From an uncultured Alphaproteobacteria bacterium (lineage in GTDB: Bacteria; Pseudomonadota; Alphaproteobacteria; RF32; CAG-239): a DNA stretch of 37,863 nt. The position numbers and the translations under genes were made by a program. Below are positions 23,101 through 31,588 of this stretch, piece after piece (position 1 is the stretch's first letter; each line of letters begins with the position of its first letter). The stretch is from NCBI GenBank assembly GCA_944391515.1, contig CALXTW010000016.1:1-37863 (forward strand). Reading direction: 5' to 3'. The notes beneath the pieces are model-generated. The model was not told where the DNA came from. It did no database searches and worked only from the letters and a program-made list of their open reading frames with translations.

Positions 23101-24190
23101 GAGCAATGACATTATCAACCTCTATACCGACATTTTCGCTGAAAGTATTAAATTTATCGGCAATTTCTGATGCTGTTGTTTCTAACTTAGTCAAATGTCC
23201 TAATACTGTTTGACTTTGTAGGTTGAGCACATTGTCTATTTGGTTGGTTCCCTTTTCAAGGCTTTGATATATATTATGGCAATTTTCAAGTGCTTGTGCT
23301 GAAATTTGTTCTAATTTTTGTCCTTGATTATCAACAAGTGCCGTAAGTAATTCTACATCTTTGTTTAATTTGTTGCTGCTCGTAACAACAATTTCATTAG
23401 TGCGTAAAATTTTTGCGTTATTTTCGTTAAAGATATTTTGTAGTAATGTAGCAGAATCTTTTACGTCTTTTATTACGGGTAATAAGTTATTTATTAGACT
23501 TTCGGTGTTTTGCTGAATATCTACAGCAACCGCGTTGAAATTTTCAGTTCTTTTTTGAAATTCAATAGTGGCGGCTTGTGTTTTTTCGTTAATATAATCA
23601 AAACTTGTTGTCAGAGTTTTGACACCTACAGTTAATTCTCCCATGGTCTTGCTGGAATAATTATCTAGAACACTGACCAATTTGGCAAAGTCGCTGACGT
23701 GAGCACCAAGTTCTTCTTTGATTTTGGCTGTTTGAATGGTTGCTTCTTTAGTGGCTTGTTGCAATTCTAAAGTTTGGGCGCGGAGTGCATCCGTCATGGC
23801 TTTCGCGGTATCGGCGCCACCATCTTCCGGATAAACTAATTGATTGAGATAAGCTCTTAAAAAACGAGCTTCATTCTTAAAATTTGTGCCGCGGTCAATG
23901 TAGGCCATTACAACCCAAATAATGGCTAAAGGCAAGGTAACGCCGGCTAAAAAAGCGCCAAATTCATCGGGCATCATTAAGAATAGGTTTGACCAGCCAA
24001 AAAACTGGCTGACATAGATTATTACAATGCCAAACCATATAACACTAATCCAAATCATCAGACGATGAAGATTATTGGCAAACCAGCTTGGGGTTTCATT
24101 TTCTTCTATATAAGTAATTTTACTGTTGTCGGACATGAAGTTAGGTAAAACATTATTGCTTTTGGTTTGATTAGCGTTTGGTTCTGACAT
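20195..24190 (-). CDS. Giant two-TM coiled-coil protein, TipN-like architecture
   Basis: 1331 residues. A cytoplasmic head, two membrane helices (about 43-64 and 78-98) and then over 1150 residues of almost continuous helix rich in Gln, Asn, Ser, Ala and Glu with heptad-like spacing. Internal similarity is visible, for example TQSKISEAALAQQQRHIS near 515 and TQTRLGEASLAQQYKYLS near 905. The last 120 residues (from about IFNPTAEEEIWKKYYNGDTS) look globular. The plan of two N-terminal helices plus a long coiled coil matches the alphaproteobacterial polarity protein TipN, though no residue-level match can be shown. Alternatives are a chemoreceptor-like or KfrA-like scaffold. An extended -10 promoter lies upstream. 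It probably starts the transcript through dusB and trkA. Confidence 0.75.
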   Translation of the reverse strand: MSEPNANQTKSNNVLPNFMSDNSKITYIEENETPSWFANNLHRLMIWISVIWFGIVIIYVSQFFGWSNLFLMMPDEFGAFLAGVTLPLAIIWVVMAYIDRGTNFKNEARFLRAYLNQLVYPEDGGADTAKAMTDALRAQTLELQQATKEATIQTAKIKEELGAHVSDFAKLVSVLDNYSSKTMGELTVGVKTLTTSFDYINEKTQAATIEFQKRTENFNAVAVDIQQNTESLINNLLPVIKDVKDSATLLQNIFNENNAKILRTNEIVVTSSNKLNKDVELLTALVDNQGQKLEQISAQALENCHNIYQSLEKGTNQIDNVLNLQSQTVLGHLTKLETTASEIADKFNTFSENVGIEVDNVIARASGIEETIGVQVRELSGVSETISSYMQEAEESIRNCINNLSDTTVSASEQIQNMADIINQKAQSLNNTSTNITTQTDTLVANIDDKNDKLQQVAATIQNTLASLGDTLAERSDNIRNQTDLALLQLGEVGEMMKKQSDNLAESSSIVVTQSKISEAALAQQQRHISGSVTKIEETKGELKRQIDELIKAANIIDGEASAAVKRLKEQMDIILHTSEDVVKRTNTLNDKLQEQSQTFEQSTDKTLHKAMMMEDILNNQHEKFDNLSQTIVTRTQDISQTLDTHASRIDTAVEKSNQAHNQLLSSFEEQSGVLNSVAENAVKSVTDVVQALDEKAETINLLFKHQENEFFDICDRIAENTTNIGTSLKKQVATIEQSADRVFARMAMLEEDVNKRAETVVSSSTQSMDRLGEINDAITKQNQEVEQIIQQMAERLNVVYQDFRENVNRFEGIVKDVREEATLASENILNHCGRLKDANENFAESSKSVSALMDGHIKKLDESLLKVRAQTDSIQESFIHQQESLTDVVNVVSTQTRLGEASLAQQYKYLSDAADSVAQKMNEINARFKDGTDKVFENAEKIAYEVDVLGDRLIKTGEDIAKSSKLSIKNIEQANMALDQTSEDFSAVISKSQEKIGSVMQDYEKYIAGFNTITAEASTGVMEISGLINQQSDKMIKISEDTKQLVDAFNVVLNDTSMQLSKRANNAYDKVKGLGENLKTLSHQLEEATSMSAKHFENSGDKLRATIGEISANAERISNEIRSSGEVFLKQSGVLIAATEDTLHKVGEVMTTLDKNANEFNRRGTEALQNTAAFSELYDKQMKILTDTSSKAEKEIKELEKRYQGMKTDTFLKDASAILEKMETISVDINRIFNPTAEEEIWKKYYNGDTSAFVRYLAKAMTKNQVLAIRKEFEENLEFRALVTKYLSDFESLITKARSNERSGILLSVISGADVGKLYYILAKSLDKLN

Positions 24191-24237
24191 TTCAGTTTCC
24201 CCAGGTGAATCTTAATAAGAATTTATAAACTGGGGCA

Positions 24238-24246
24238 ATTATACCA
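24238..24246 (-). promoter_or_regulatory. Extended -10 promoter of the giant coiled-coil gene
   Basis: On the minus strand TGGTATAAT gives a perfect -10 with the TGn extension, about 48 bases before the start codon at 24190. No good -35 is present, which suits an extended -10 promoter. Confidence 0.5.
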
Positions 24247-24287
24247 AGTTTTTTTTATTTGAAAACACTAAAGAGTGACTTAAACAC

Positions 24288-24296
24288 TTATCCACA
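24288..24296 (+). other. Isolated DnaA-box-like 9-mer
   Basis: TTATCCACA, the consensus DnaA box, lies in the 120-bp gap upstream of the giant coiled-coil gene, about 45 bases upstream of its -10. There is only one copy and no AT-rich unwinding array, so it is not an origin by itself. Confidence 0.3.
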
Positions 24297-24310
24297 GGAG
24301 GGCTGAAACT

Positions 24311-24490
24311 TTAGCCTTGCTCTTTCTTTTGTAAAACGTATTTGAGGCGGTTAAGTGCTTGAAATTTCATTTGTTCTTCGGATAAAGTGTAAGGCACAAT
24401 AACGGATACTTCGGTTAAAGTTTCGGGCTCAATGGCGGTTACTTTGACAACATTGCCTTGTCTGGTAAATTCAAATAAAATTTCACTCAT
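24311..24490 (-). CDS. 59-residue conserved alphaproteobacterial protein (DUF6898-like)
   Basis: A short gene that begins MSEILFEFTRQGNVVKVTAI and ends NRLKYVLQKKEQG. The pattern 'V/I-x-F-E-F-x-R-x-G-x-x-V-K-V-x-A-I-D/E-x-x-T-x-x-E-V' then 'A-x-x-K/R-L-x-Y-V-L-x-K' matches the small DUF6898 family, widespread in alphaproteobacteria and of unknown function. It overlaps the stop of the 680-residue gene by eight bases (ATGAGTGA), so it is translated after it. Probably a small two-part alpha/beta fold. The family name is from memory of the pattern. Confidence 0.75.
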   Translation of the reverse strand: MSEILFEFTRQGNVVKVTAIEPETLTEVSVIVPYTLSEEQMKFQALNRLKYVLQKKEQG

Positions 24491-26525
24491 TAGTATGGTT
24501 TATCCTTTTATATTGCGATGGAGAAGCTTTTTCGATTGTTTTGAAAACTGATGCGTTCAGAGCAATCATTTTATCTTTCATTTGCTTAATAAGTTGAGAC
24601 TTTTGTGATGGATTATCACGGTATGCTTGGTTTAGCTTCACTATTAATTCTTTAAATGCTTGTCTTTGTTCCGGTGTTTGATTGCGGCAGTAGAATAATG
24701 TTATCGGAAAATCTGACTTGTGTCCGCGTGTTACGGCTTCTCTTGCGCATTCATTTAGTTTTTGTTTTATAATTTTGTTGCTGAGTTGTTCCAGACGTAT
24801 TTTAGCCTCTTTGCTCAGGCCTTCATACACGTTATGACTTGCATCGGTTGCTTGTCTTGCTCTTTCTAGTTTTACAATATCATATACGTCTTTTGCTTTT
24901 GCTAATTTTTCAGAAATTTTATTTGTAAATTCTGTTTGCATTTCTTGCCTTTTCGGAGCTTCGAATTTTTCGCAAAAGTGGTAAAGTGCGATATTTTCTG
25001 AGATGGAGGCTTTATCGGTAAAGATAAAATCTTTAAGGCGTTTTTGTGTCTGTCTTCTTAGTAACAAATTAGATATTTCAAAACTCTTGGCATAGATGGG
25101 CAATAGCGTATAGGTTATTTGTCCGCCGGTTTGGAGTTTTTCCAAAATGGGGAGCATTGCCGGAATATCGTCTGCGGCTATCTTGTCGGCATGGAGTTGG
25201 AGAGGAAGAGAAGTAGCACCTTTTTCAACAAAACAATTAGCAATGTCAAAACGCTTGTTTTGGGCGGCATATTCGATTGTATTATTTATCAGACGAGACG
25301 GCAGAAGAGCATCATTTTCTTTCTTTTCATAAGCCTTAATTGATTTATAGATTTGCTCGATTTCTTTTACATTACCGTTTTGAATAAGTTGTTCAAAAGG
25401 TGTTTTTCCTTGGTCGTCGCGCCGGAGGAAAATAGGAGCCATTGGTAACTTGGTAAGGTCAAGTTGATGACCTGAATTTAGGACTTGCCAGAGCTTTTCT
25501 TCTGCTTGGTTAATGAGTTGGCGGCGTTTTTGGAACTTTTGATAATATTTTTTGCCTGAATTTTCATAAACTTTTCGATTATCTGTTTGCGGCATGTATT
25601 GCCACATATTTTCCGAAACAGGTGCTGAAATCACGCCTCTCATGGTTTGGTGAACAAATTGCAAGGCTTGGGTTGATTCTGGAGTGCGGTACTGGGGATT
25701 GATATCAAAATAGCAATATAATGTTCCTAGATGCTCATCAGGAGAGGCTCCGTCTATTTCATCAATTCCTAAATCATAAATATTACGCAAAACCAAGCAT
25801 TTTTCATTGTCTGAAGTGTTAAATAAAGCGGTTTCATTACGGGCGAGATTTTGAGTTTGAATAAAGTGATTGAGACTTCCGAAACGCCAATTGGCAACGG
25901 CTTGTCCGTCGGCTTGAGAAATAATGTGTAAAGCAGAGGTTTGGGTTTGTTCCAAAGGCATGGAGGAGCAAAAATTAATGCTGACAATTTGCTTGAGCAA
26001 AAAGGCTTGCTCGGACTTGGAATAACCTAATTCTTGCATAGATTGTTTGAGCTTATTTTCAATATCTAACAAAACAGTACTACCGTGACAGTGCGTTCCA
26101 ATCGTGGTAGCGCGGAGATATTGAGCTGCCTCCTCCAGGGGTAATCTTTCTTTGCCGTCTTTTTGCGAAATAAGCGGGAGAATTTGTTCTTGATAAAATG
26201 TGTCCAGATAAGGTTTCGGGGCTCGTCCTAAAGGATAGCGTGAATCGTTTAAGTGTTTTGTGTCGGCTTGCATATAGAGACGATGTGCGTAACAAGGACT
26301 GTTGTCTCTATAAACCAGAGAATATATTTCAGGCTTATCATTTTCAGGGAAAATACTTCCAATTGCTTTGGAAAAACCATTGGCTTCACGTTCGAATTCT
26401 GTACCATCTCCCGGGAAAATTACAACCTTGCGGCGGTGATTTTTGAGCACACCTGTTGCTTCAATATTTTGCCAATGATGTTCTGCGTTGAGGTCGCGTT
26501 TTCCAAAGCCAATATATTCGTCCAT
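24483..26525 (-). CDS. Unknown 680-residue protein with ankyrin-like middle
   Basis: Not recognised as a named family. Residues 30-230 look like an alpha/beta domain: a strand then KVVIFPGDGTEFEREANGF, later TTIGTHCHGSTVLLDIE, where a strand ends in a Cys/His-rich turn in the position of a hydrolase nucleophile elbow; no triad can be assigned. Around 365-435 two ankyrin-like units appear (DDQGKTPFEQLIQNGNVKEI; EYAAQNKRFDIANCFVEKGA). The last 200 residues are helical and charged. No signal peptide or membrane helix. ATG has AGAAGG eight bases upstream. Ankyrin-type proteins in host-associated alphaproteobacteria can be effectors, which is speculation here. It overlaps the 59-residue gene. Confidence 0.7.
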   Translation of the reverse strand: MDEYIGFGKRDLNAEHHWQNIEATGVLKNHRRKVVIFPGDGTEFEREANGFSKAIGSIFPENDKPEIYSLVYRDNSPCYAHRLYMQADTKHLNDSRYPLGRAPKPYLDTFYQEQILPLISQKDGKERLPLEEAAQYLRATTIGTHCHGSTVLLDIENKLKQSMQELGYSKSEQAFLLKQIVSINFCSSMPLEQTQTSALHIISQADGQAVANWRFGSLNHFIQTQNLARNETALFNTSDNEKCLVLRNIYDLGIDEIDGASPDEHLGTLYCYFDINPQYRTPESTQALQFVHQTMRGVISAPVSENMWQYMPQTDNRKVYENSGKKYYQKFQKRRQLINQAEEKLWQVLNSGHQLDLTKLPMAPIFLRRDDQGKTPFEQLIQNGNVKEIEQIYKSIKAYEKKENDALLPSRLINNTIEYAAQNKRFDIANCFVEKGATSLPLQLHADKIAADDIPAMLPILEKLQTGGQITYTLLPIYAKSFEISNLLLRRQTQKRLKDFIFTDKASISENIALYHFCEKFEAPKRQEMQTEFTNKISEKLAKAKDVYDIVKLERARQATDASHNVYEGLSKEAKIRLEQLSNKIIKQKLNECAREAVTRGHKSDFPITLFYCRNQTPEQRQAFKELIVKLNQAYRDNPSQKSQLIKQMKDKMIALNASVFKTIEKASPSQYKRINHTNE

Positions 26526-26603
26526 TTGCTTGACCTTCTTGTTTTTTTCTTTTATAATAACAGAAAATTAAGATTAAGTAAATGAGTTTTGTCCAAAATC
26601 GGT

Positions 26604-28832
26604 CTATTTGAAAAACTTATTGGTTTTCAAAAAGCCAAATGGTACGAGTTTGCCGACTTGTCCACGATGTCCCAGCCAAGTGAGCAATTCGGTTTCGGTC
26701 TTGGTGCAGCTGTTCTTTTCAAAGGTAAAGCCATCAGCTTCATTGAAAATTTGCATATCCGACAGACCGCCGTCTTTGTATTTCTGTAAAGTAACCCCTC
26801 GCCCACGAGCCATGGTCGGAATTTCTTCAATCTTGAAGATAAGGAGTTTGCGGTTGTCACCAACGACTGCAATCATATCTCCGGTAATCTTACGACAGAA
26901 TACAGCCTTTTCTCCTTCCGCCAAATTCATAATTTTGCGGCCGTTACGGGTTTGCGCAATAAGGTGATTTTCATCAACAACAAAACCTTTACCCATATTA
27001 GATGCAATGACATAGGCTACTTTGGGTTCAAAGACAAACATTTCGCAAATGTTATCATTAATGCCTAAATCGACCATTAAGCGGAGTGGTTGTCCAAAGC
27101 CACGTCCGCTTGGAATCTCACTGCCCGAAATATTGAAGAATTTACCAGATGTGTCAAATAAGATGATTTTATCTGTGGTTTGTGCATGAATTGCGCACTG
27201 CAAAGCATCGTCATCTTTGAACTTGAAGTCATCTTGCAGGTTGACATGTCCTTTAACGCAACGTATCCAGCCCTTTTGGGAGAGAATTACGGTAATCGGT
27301 TCTTTTTCGACCAAAATTTCAACCGGAACTTCTATGTCTTCCGATACTTCGCTAAATTCGGTGCGGCGTTTGCCCAAAGCTGTTTTTTTGCCGAATTTTT
27401 CGCGGATGAGCTTGATTTCTTCAGACAGAGCTTCCCAACGCTTGCCCTCATCACTCAGCAAGAGTTCCAGTTGGCCTTTTTCTTCTTCCAATTCTTCATA
27501 TTCTCTTTTGATTTCGGCTTCTTCCAATTTGCGAAGGCTGCGCAATTTCATATTCAAAATTGCTTCGGCTTGGTTTTCGGTTAGTTGAAATTCTTTCATC
27601 ATAACTTGTTTGGCGTCGTCTTCTTCGCGAATAATGCGGATGATTTCGTCCAAATTCAGATAAGCAATCAGGTAACCAGATAAGATTTCCAAACGAGCAT
27701 TAATCTTATCTAATCTAAACTGAGCTCGACGTTGCAAAACAATATGGCGGTGATTTAAGAATTCACGCAAAACCTCTTTTATGGACATAACCCGAGGAAC
27801 ACCATCAGAATCCAAAACATTCATATTCATGCTGAAACGAACTTCAAGCTCGGTTTGCTTGAACAAGTGTTCCATCAACAAATTAGCGTCAACAGTGCGG
27901 CTCTTTGGTTCTAATACAATGCGGACGTCGTGGGTGGATTCATCACGAACATCATTGAGCATCGGTAATTTCTTGTCATTTAGAAGTTGAGCAATTTTCT
28001 CTATCAGTTTGGATTTTACAACCTGATAAGGAATTTCTTTAATAATGATTTGATATTGGCCTTTGCCTAAATCTTCCGTTTCCCATTTGGCGCGAATGCG
28101 AAAATAGCCTTTGCCTTGTGTATAGTTATTCAAAATGGTGGCAAAACTATCAATAATAACCCCGCCGGTCGGAAAATCAGGACCTTTGATGCGGCGAACG
28201 AGCGGTTCTATCTCACAATCGGGCTTCTCTATCAAATACAATAAAGCATCGCAAACTTCACTTAAATTGTGGGGCGGAATGTTGGTGGCCATACCTACGG
28301 CAATACCGGTGGAACCATTGCAGAGTAAATTAGGAACCATTGATGGCATTACAACAGGTTCACTTTCTTCCCCGTCATAGGTTTCTCTGAAATCAACCGC
28401 ATTGTCATTTAAACCTTCCATCAGAGCTATGGCAAATTCGGTTAATCTGGCTTCGGTATAACGCATGGCGGCGGCACCGTCACCATCAATGTTACCAAAG
28501 TTGCCTTGTCCATCGACCAAAGGATAACGAACTGAGAAGTCTTGTGCCAGTCTTACCATTGCTCCATAAACGGCACTGTCTCCGTGCGGGTGATATTTAC
28601 CAATCACATCACCGACAACGCGGGCGCATTTCTTAAAACCTGATTTAGGGTCAAGGTGAAGTTGACGCATTGCATAAAGCAAGCGGCGATGTACCGGCTT
28701 TAATCCGTCTCGGACATCCGGCAGAGAACGTGAAACAATGGTGGACATTGCGTAAGACAAATAACGGCTGCTTAGTTCTTCAGCCAAATGGACGTCTCTG
28801 ATTTTTTCTTCGGTTGCGGTGTTATCTTGCAT
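26604..28832 (-). CDS. parC: DNA topoisomerase IV subunit A
   Basis: 742 residues. Type IIA breakage-reunion core: [35 protein letters not shown], and [11 protein letters not shown] with catalytic Tyr125, then a coiled-coil gate and a C-terminal domain shorter than that of GyrA. Length and [19 protein letters not shown] favour ParC over GyrA. With ParE it decatenates daughter chromosomes. In the quinolone-binding region Ser86 matches E. coli ParC Ser80, but the residue matching Glu84 is Gly90. It follows recO by 11 bases, the usual recO-parC arrangement. Confidence 0.94.
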   Translation of the reverse strand: MQDNTATEEKIRDVHLAEELSSRYLSYAMSTIVSRSLPDVRDGLKPVHRRLLYAMRQLHLDPKSGFKKCARVVGDVIGKYHPHGDSAVYGAMVRLAQDFSVRYPLVDGQGNFGNIDGDGAAAMRYTEARLTEFAIALMEGLNDNAVDFRETYDGEESEPVVMPSMVPNLLCNGSTGIAVGMATNIPPHNLSEVCDALLYLIEKPDCEIEPLVRRIKGPDFPTGGVIIDSFATILNNYTQGKGYFRIRAKWETEDLGKGQYQIIIKEIPYQVVKSKLIEKIAQLLNDKKLPMLNDVRDESTHDVRIVLEPKSRTVDANLLMEHLFKQTELEVRFSMNMNVLDSDGVPRVMSIKEVLREFLNHRHIVLQRRAQFRLDKINARLEILSGYLIAYLNLDEIIRIIREEDDAKQVMMKEFQLTENQAEAILNMKLRSLRKLEEAEIKREYEELEEEKGQLELLLSDEGKRWEALSEEIKLIREKFGKKTALGKRRTEFSEVSEDIEVPVEILVEKEPITVILSQKGWIRCVKGHVNLQDDFKFKDDDALQCAIHAQTTDKIILFDTSGKFFNISGSEIPSGRGFGQPLRLMVDLGINDNICEMFVFEPKVAYVIASNMGKGFVVDENHLIAQTRNGRKIMNLAEGEKAVFCRKITGDMIAVVGDNRKLLIFKIEEIPTMARGRGVTLQKYKDGGLSDMQIFNEADGFTFEKNSCTKTETELLTWLGHRGQVGKLVPFGFLKTNKFFK

Positions 28833-28843
28833 TGAATCTTACC

Positions 28844-29569
28844 CTAATCGCTTGATAGTCTTAAAGTTGAGAGCAAAGTAGCACGGTTTTCGGGGAATTT
28901 CAAGCCGTGTGTTTGAAAAAAATTTTTTCTTAGGAAAAACTCGGTCATTCTCAGTAATTCATAAATTTCTTTTTGTGTCGGCGTGTAGTTTTGTTTTATT
29001 ATAAATTCCGGATAGGCAAAAAGTCTGTCTTTATAAGGTTCTCCTGCTTGGGCGCAAACAGCTTTGCCTGTTTTGGGTGATACATAGCGCAAGTTTTCTT
29101 TTGTGCCGGTTGCCGAGCATTCACTTAAATCAAGTCCGATACCTAAGTATTCCAGCAGATAAAACTCAAAATAAGCATAGTGTGTTAGCCAATTTTCGTC
29201 ATTGATAAAGCTGAAAAAACTTTCAACATAGTAATAAAATCTTTCCAAATTATCTTCTTGAGGGAGCGTCTCTTTTGTTAATGTACAAAATGCGGATAAT
29301 GTAGATAGTTTATTGAAATTGCTAATAAAGTTCACAGAGGTTGGTTCACATAATTCTACGCGGAAACTCCACATGTTTTCTTCTATGCGGGCGTAGGCAT
29401 CTATGGAAACAAGATTGCCAAGCTGATAAATTCCTAAGCTCTTTTTGTTTAGGCAATTTTTAACATAACCAATAATTTTCCCGTGTTGACGTGTTAACAC
29501 GGTGAGAATTAGAGATTTCTCACCGTGCTTTCTTTGGTCAATGATATATCCTTCGTCTTGAAATTGCAT
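28844..29569 (-). CDS. recO: DNA repair protein RecO
   Basis: 241 residues from ATG at 29569. The product then starts MQFQDEGYIIDQRKHGEKSL, the normal OB-fold start; the in-frame ATG at 29608 would add 13 residues that overlap kdsA. The C-terminal part has the family's CSATG...LRYVSPKTGKAV...AGEPY block. RecO loads RecA with RecR and anneals SSB-coated DNA in the RecFOR pathway. The start is one base after the kdsA stop, so translation is coupled although the ribosome site is weak. Confidence 0.92.
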   Translation of the reverse strand: MQFQDEGYIIDQRKHGEKSLILTVLTRQHGKIIGYVKNCLNKKSLGIYQLGNLVSIDAYARIEENMWSFRVELCEPTSVNFISNFNKLSTLSAFCTLTKETLPQEDNLERFYYYVESFFSFINDENWLTHYAYFEFYLLEYLGIGLDLSECSATGTKENLRYVSPKTGKAVCAQAGEPYKDRLFAYPEFIIKQNYTPTQKEIYELLRMTEFFLRKNFFQTHGLKFPENRATLLSTLRLSSD

Positions 29570-29570
29570 C

Positions 29571-30413
29571 CTAATAGTCTTGGATACGTGCTTTGGTGAC
29601 AGCATCATATGCCATCAAGTCAGAGAGAACCTTTTCCATATTGTGAAGCGGTATCATATTAGGACCATCGCTGGGAGATTTTGACGGATCTTCATGTGTC
29701 TCAATAAATACAGCGGCAACGCCTACAGCAACTGCGGCTCTTGCCAAAACAGGAGCTAATTCGCCTTGTCCACCTGAGCAACTGCCCATACCGCCCGGCT
29801 GTTGGACGGAATGGGTTGCATCAAAGATAATCGGACAACCGGTATCTTTTGCCATTTGCGGAAGTCCGCGCATATCGGTTATTAAAGTATTGTAACCAAA
29901 ACTCGTTCCTCTTTCAGTGATGCAAACATTGTTGTTTCCAGAATCAACGGATTTCTGAACAATGTTTTTCATGTCCCAAGGAGCTAAAAATTGTCCTTTT
30001 TTGATATTAACCACCTTCCCTGTTTTTGCGGCAGCAACAACCAAATCGGTTTGACGACACAGAAAAGCCGGAATTTGCAACATGTCAACATGAGGAGCAA
30101 TTAGAGTGCATTGTTCTCTTTCGTGAACATCGGTTACAATCGGGCAGCCATAAAGTTTTTTGATTTCATCAAAAGTGCGAATACCCTCTTCTATTCCAAC
30201 ACCGCGAGCACCATGAATCGAGGTACGATTGGCTTTGTCAAAAGAGGCCTTGAAAATATAGTTAATTCCTAATTTTTGGGTCAGTTCCACTAATTTTCCG
30301 GCGAGTTCAACGGCGTGTTCTTTGCTTTGAATTTGGCATGGTCCGGCAATGAGTGTCAAGGGAAGTTTGTTGCCAAGTTCAAAATTTCCAATGTGAATAG
30401 TATGTTGTTCCAT
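29571..30413 (-). CDS. kdsA: 3-deoxy-D-manno-octulosonate 8-phosphate synthase
   Basis: 280 residues. It condenses phosphoenolpyruvate with arabinose 5-phosphate to Kdo-8-P for lipopolysaccharide core. Motifs: LIAGPCQIQS, FKASFDKANR, IPAFLCRQTDLVVAAAKTGK, KKGQFLAPWD, TERGTSFGYN and FDATHSVQQPGG. Cys26 in AGPC occupies the place of the metal-ligand cysteine of the Aquifex enzyme; E. coli has Asn there. This implies the metal-dependent class. GAGGAAAAC precedes ATG. First gene of kdsA-recO-parC, after the terminator of the upstream unknown gene. Confidence 0.96.
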   Translation of the reverse strand: MEQHTIHIGNFELGNKLPLTLIAGPCQIQSKEHAVELAGKLVELTQKLGINYIFKASFDKANRTSIHGARGVGIEEGIRTFDEIKKLYGCPIVTDVHEREQCTLIAPHVDMLQIPAFLCRQTDLVVAAAKTGKVVNIKKGQFLAPWDMKNIVQKSVDSGNNNVCITERGTSFGYNTLITDMRGLPQMAKDTGCPIIFDATHSVQQPGGMGSCSGGQGELAPVLARAAVAVGVAAVFIETHEDPSKSPSDGPNMIPLHNMEKVLSDLMAYDAVTKARIQDY

Positions 30414-30480
30414 GTTTTCCTCTTTTACTTATTTTGATTATTTTATTAATAGCAGATTTTTTTTATAAGGCAAGAGGCAT

Positions 30481-30517
30481 AAAAAAAGAACACCATAAAT
30501 TAAATATGGTGTTCTTT
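30481..30517 (-). terminator. Terminator after the 331-residue unknown gene
   Basis: Perfect 13-bp stem (30485-30497 with 30505-30517), seven-base loop, and an A-run at 30481-30487 giving U7 on the minus strand. It separates the unknown pair from kdsA. Confidence 0.9.
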
Positions 30518-30525
30518 AATGATGT

Positions 30526-31521
30526 TTATTGGCGTAACCAGTAAACAAATTGATTTAGACAATTAAATTTCTTTCTTCTATACAGTTTCAGAAAAGTTTG
30601 CGCTGCTCGTGACTTGGGTGATATTTCTGCAAATTGGACAATATCTTCACATAAAGATTGAAAATCCATCGGACCAAACTCATCTAAATCGGATATATCA
30701 TCCGCATCTATCCAAAATGATACGCCGGGAGATGCATAATATTTCCACCATGTTTTGTTTTGAGGAACAAACATTATTGCTGAATCTAAATTAGAAATTT
30801 CTTTTTTAAACTCAGTTTGGGTGTAGTATGTGCTCGTAACATTTGGAAAAATTTTATTCATGTTTTTGTTAAACTTGTTCGTTTGCCTTTTTATAAACCA
30901 TTTGGGTGCCTTGGGGCAATCGTTTACAAGTAATACTCTTGTCGGAGTATCAAAATCATAGGACTGTGTCAAAATTTCCATACAATCTAAAGAACTGAGC
31001 AAGAATACAAAAGTAGTTGTTAATTTGAAACTTTTCTTAAGATATACTGCTTTTTGTTCTTTGAGCAAGGAAATGTATGACGGAACTTTTTTCCAATATG
31101 TCGGTTTATCTTCCTTGAATTCTTTTATATCTACGATATAGTCGGGAATATTAAATTTACCTGACATTTCATCAATAGCTGCAAATTCTAAAAAAATTCT
31201 GGCGATGATGCTGTTGCATATCACTAAAGTCTTATGCGTCTCTGTTTGTTGGCTGACAAATTTAATGGCATATTTCCACCCCTGATAATAATTGTTGGCA
31301 GTTAAATTTATTTCTACTGCTTGAATGAGTATCGGTTGGGAATGTGCTTTTGCTATATGCTTTTGCAAAATCTCTGCGATTGCTTTGCTGTCTTTGTCAT
31401 CTTTAAAATAGCAAATACAGTCCACTTTCTTTATTTTGCTAAAACTATAACAATCAGATATGCTCAAACTTCTTTCGTCATATAGCGTGTGCATTGCTTG
31501 TCTTAATTCAATAGTTTTCAT
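30526..31521 (-). CDS. Unknown protein, paralogue A between pyrG and kdsA
   Basis: 331 residues, no family recognised, no signal peptide. Likely an alternating alpha/beta fold: strand-like VDCICYFKDD, HKTLVICNSIIARIFLEFAA, TTTFVFLLSSLDCMEIL, TRVLLVNDCP, SAIMFVPQNKTWWKYY. It shares the start and layout of the next upstream gene: MKT-x(8-10)-A-x(4)-Y-x(6-8)-S-D-C-Y, then a central strand ending near a Cys, then a Pro-Gln-x-Lys-x-x-W motif. The C-terminal end is basic and aromatic. It has its own terminator and 67 bases separate it from paralogue B. Cysteine- and tryptophan-rich content is unusual for a cytoplasmic protein here. Function unknown. Confidence 0.75.
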   Translation of the reverse strand: MKTIELRQAMHTLYDERSLSISDCYSFSKIKKVDCICYFKDDKDSKAIAEILQKHIAKAHSQPILIQAVEINLTANNYYQGWKYAIKFVSQQTETHKTLVICNSIIARIFLEFAAIDEMSGKFNIPDYIVDIKEFKEDKPTYWKKVPSYISLLKEQKAVYLKKSFKLTTTFVFLLSSLDCMEILTQSYDFDTPTRVLLVNDCPKAPKWFIKRQTNKFNKNMNKIFPNVTSTYYTQTEFKKEISNLDSAIMFVPQNKTWWKYYASPGVSFWIDADDISDLDEFGPMDFQSLCEDIVQFAEISPKSRAAQTFLKLYRRKKFNCLNQFVYWLRQ

Positions 31522-31543
31522 AATTATAAAATATAAATTTTAA

Positions 31544-31577
31544 GTGTAAAAAGAAGTTTCTCTGGTGTAGAGAAACT
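31544..31577 (-). terminator. Terminator after the 369-residue unknown gene
   Basis: AGTTTCTCT/AGAGAAACT (31555-31563 with 31569-31577), five-base loop, followed on the minus strand by TTCTTTTT. Each of the two paralogues thus has its own terminator. Confidence 0.8.
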
Positions 31578-31588
31578 CCTTTTGGTCG

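Noticed and set aside
20195..24190. Antisense open frames opposite the giant coiled-coil gene
   Set aside because: They are by-products of its repetitive codon use, with low-complexity Ser/Leu-rich translations and no ribosome sites.
20195..24190. Chemotaxis receptor
   Set aside because: Helical repeats look similar, but the conserved signalling hairpin tip of receptors and any HAMP or sensor domain are not visible.
24288..24296. Replication origin at the DnaA-box-like site
   Set aside because: Only one box, no cluster, and no dnaA or parAB genes nearby.
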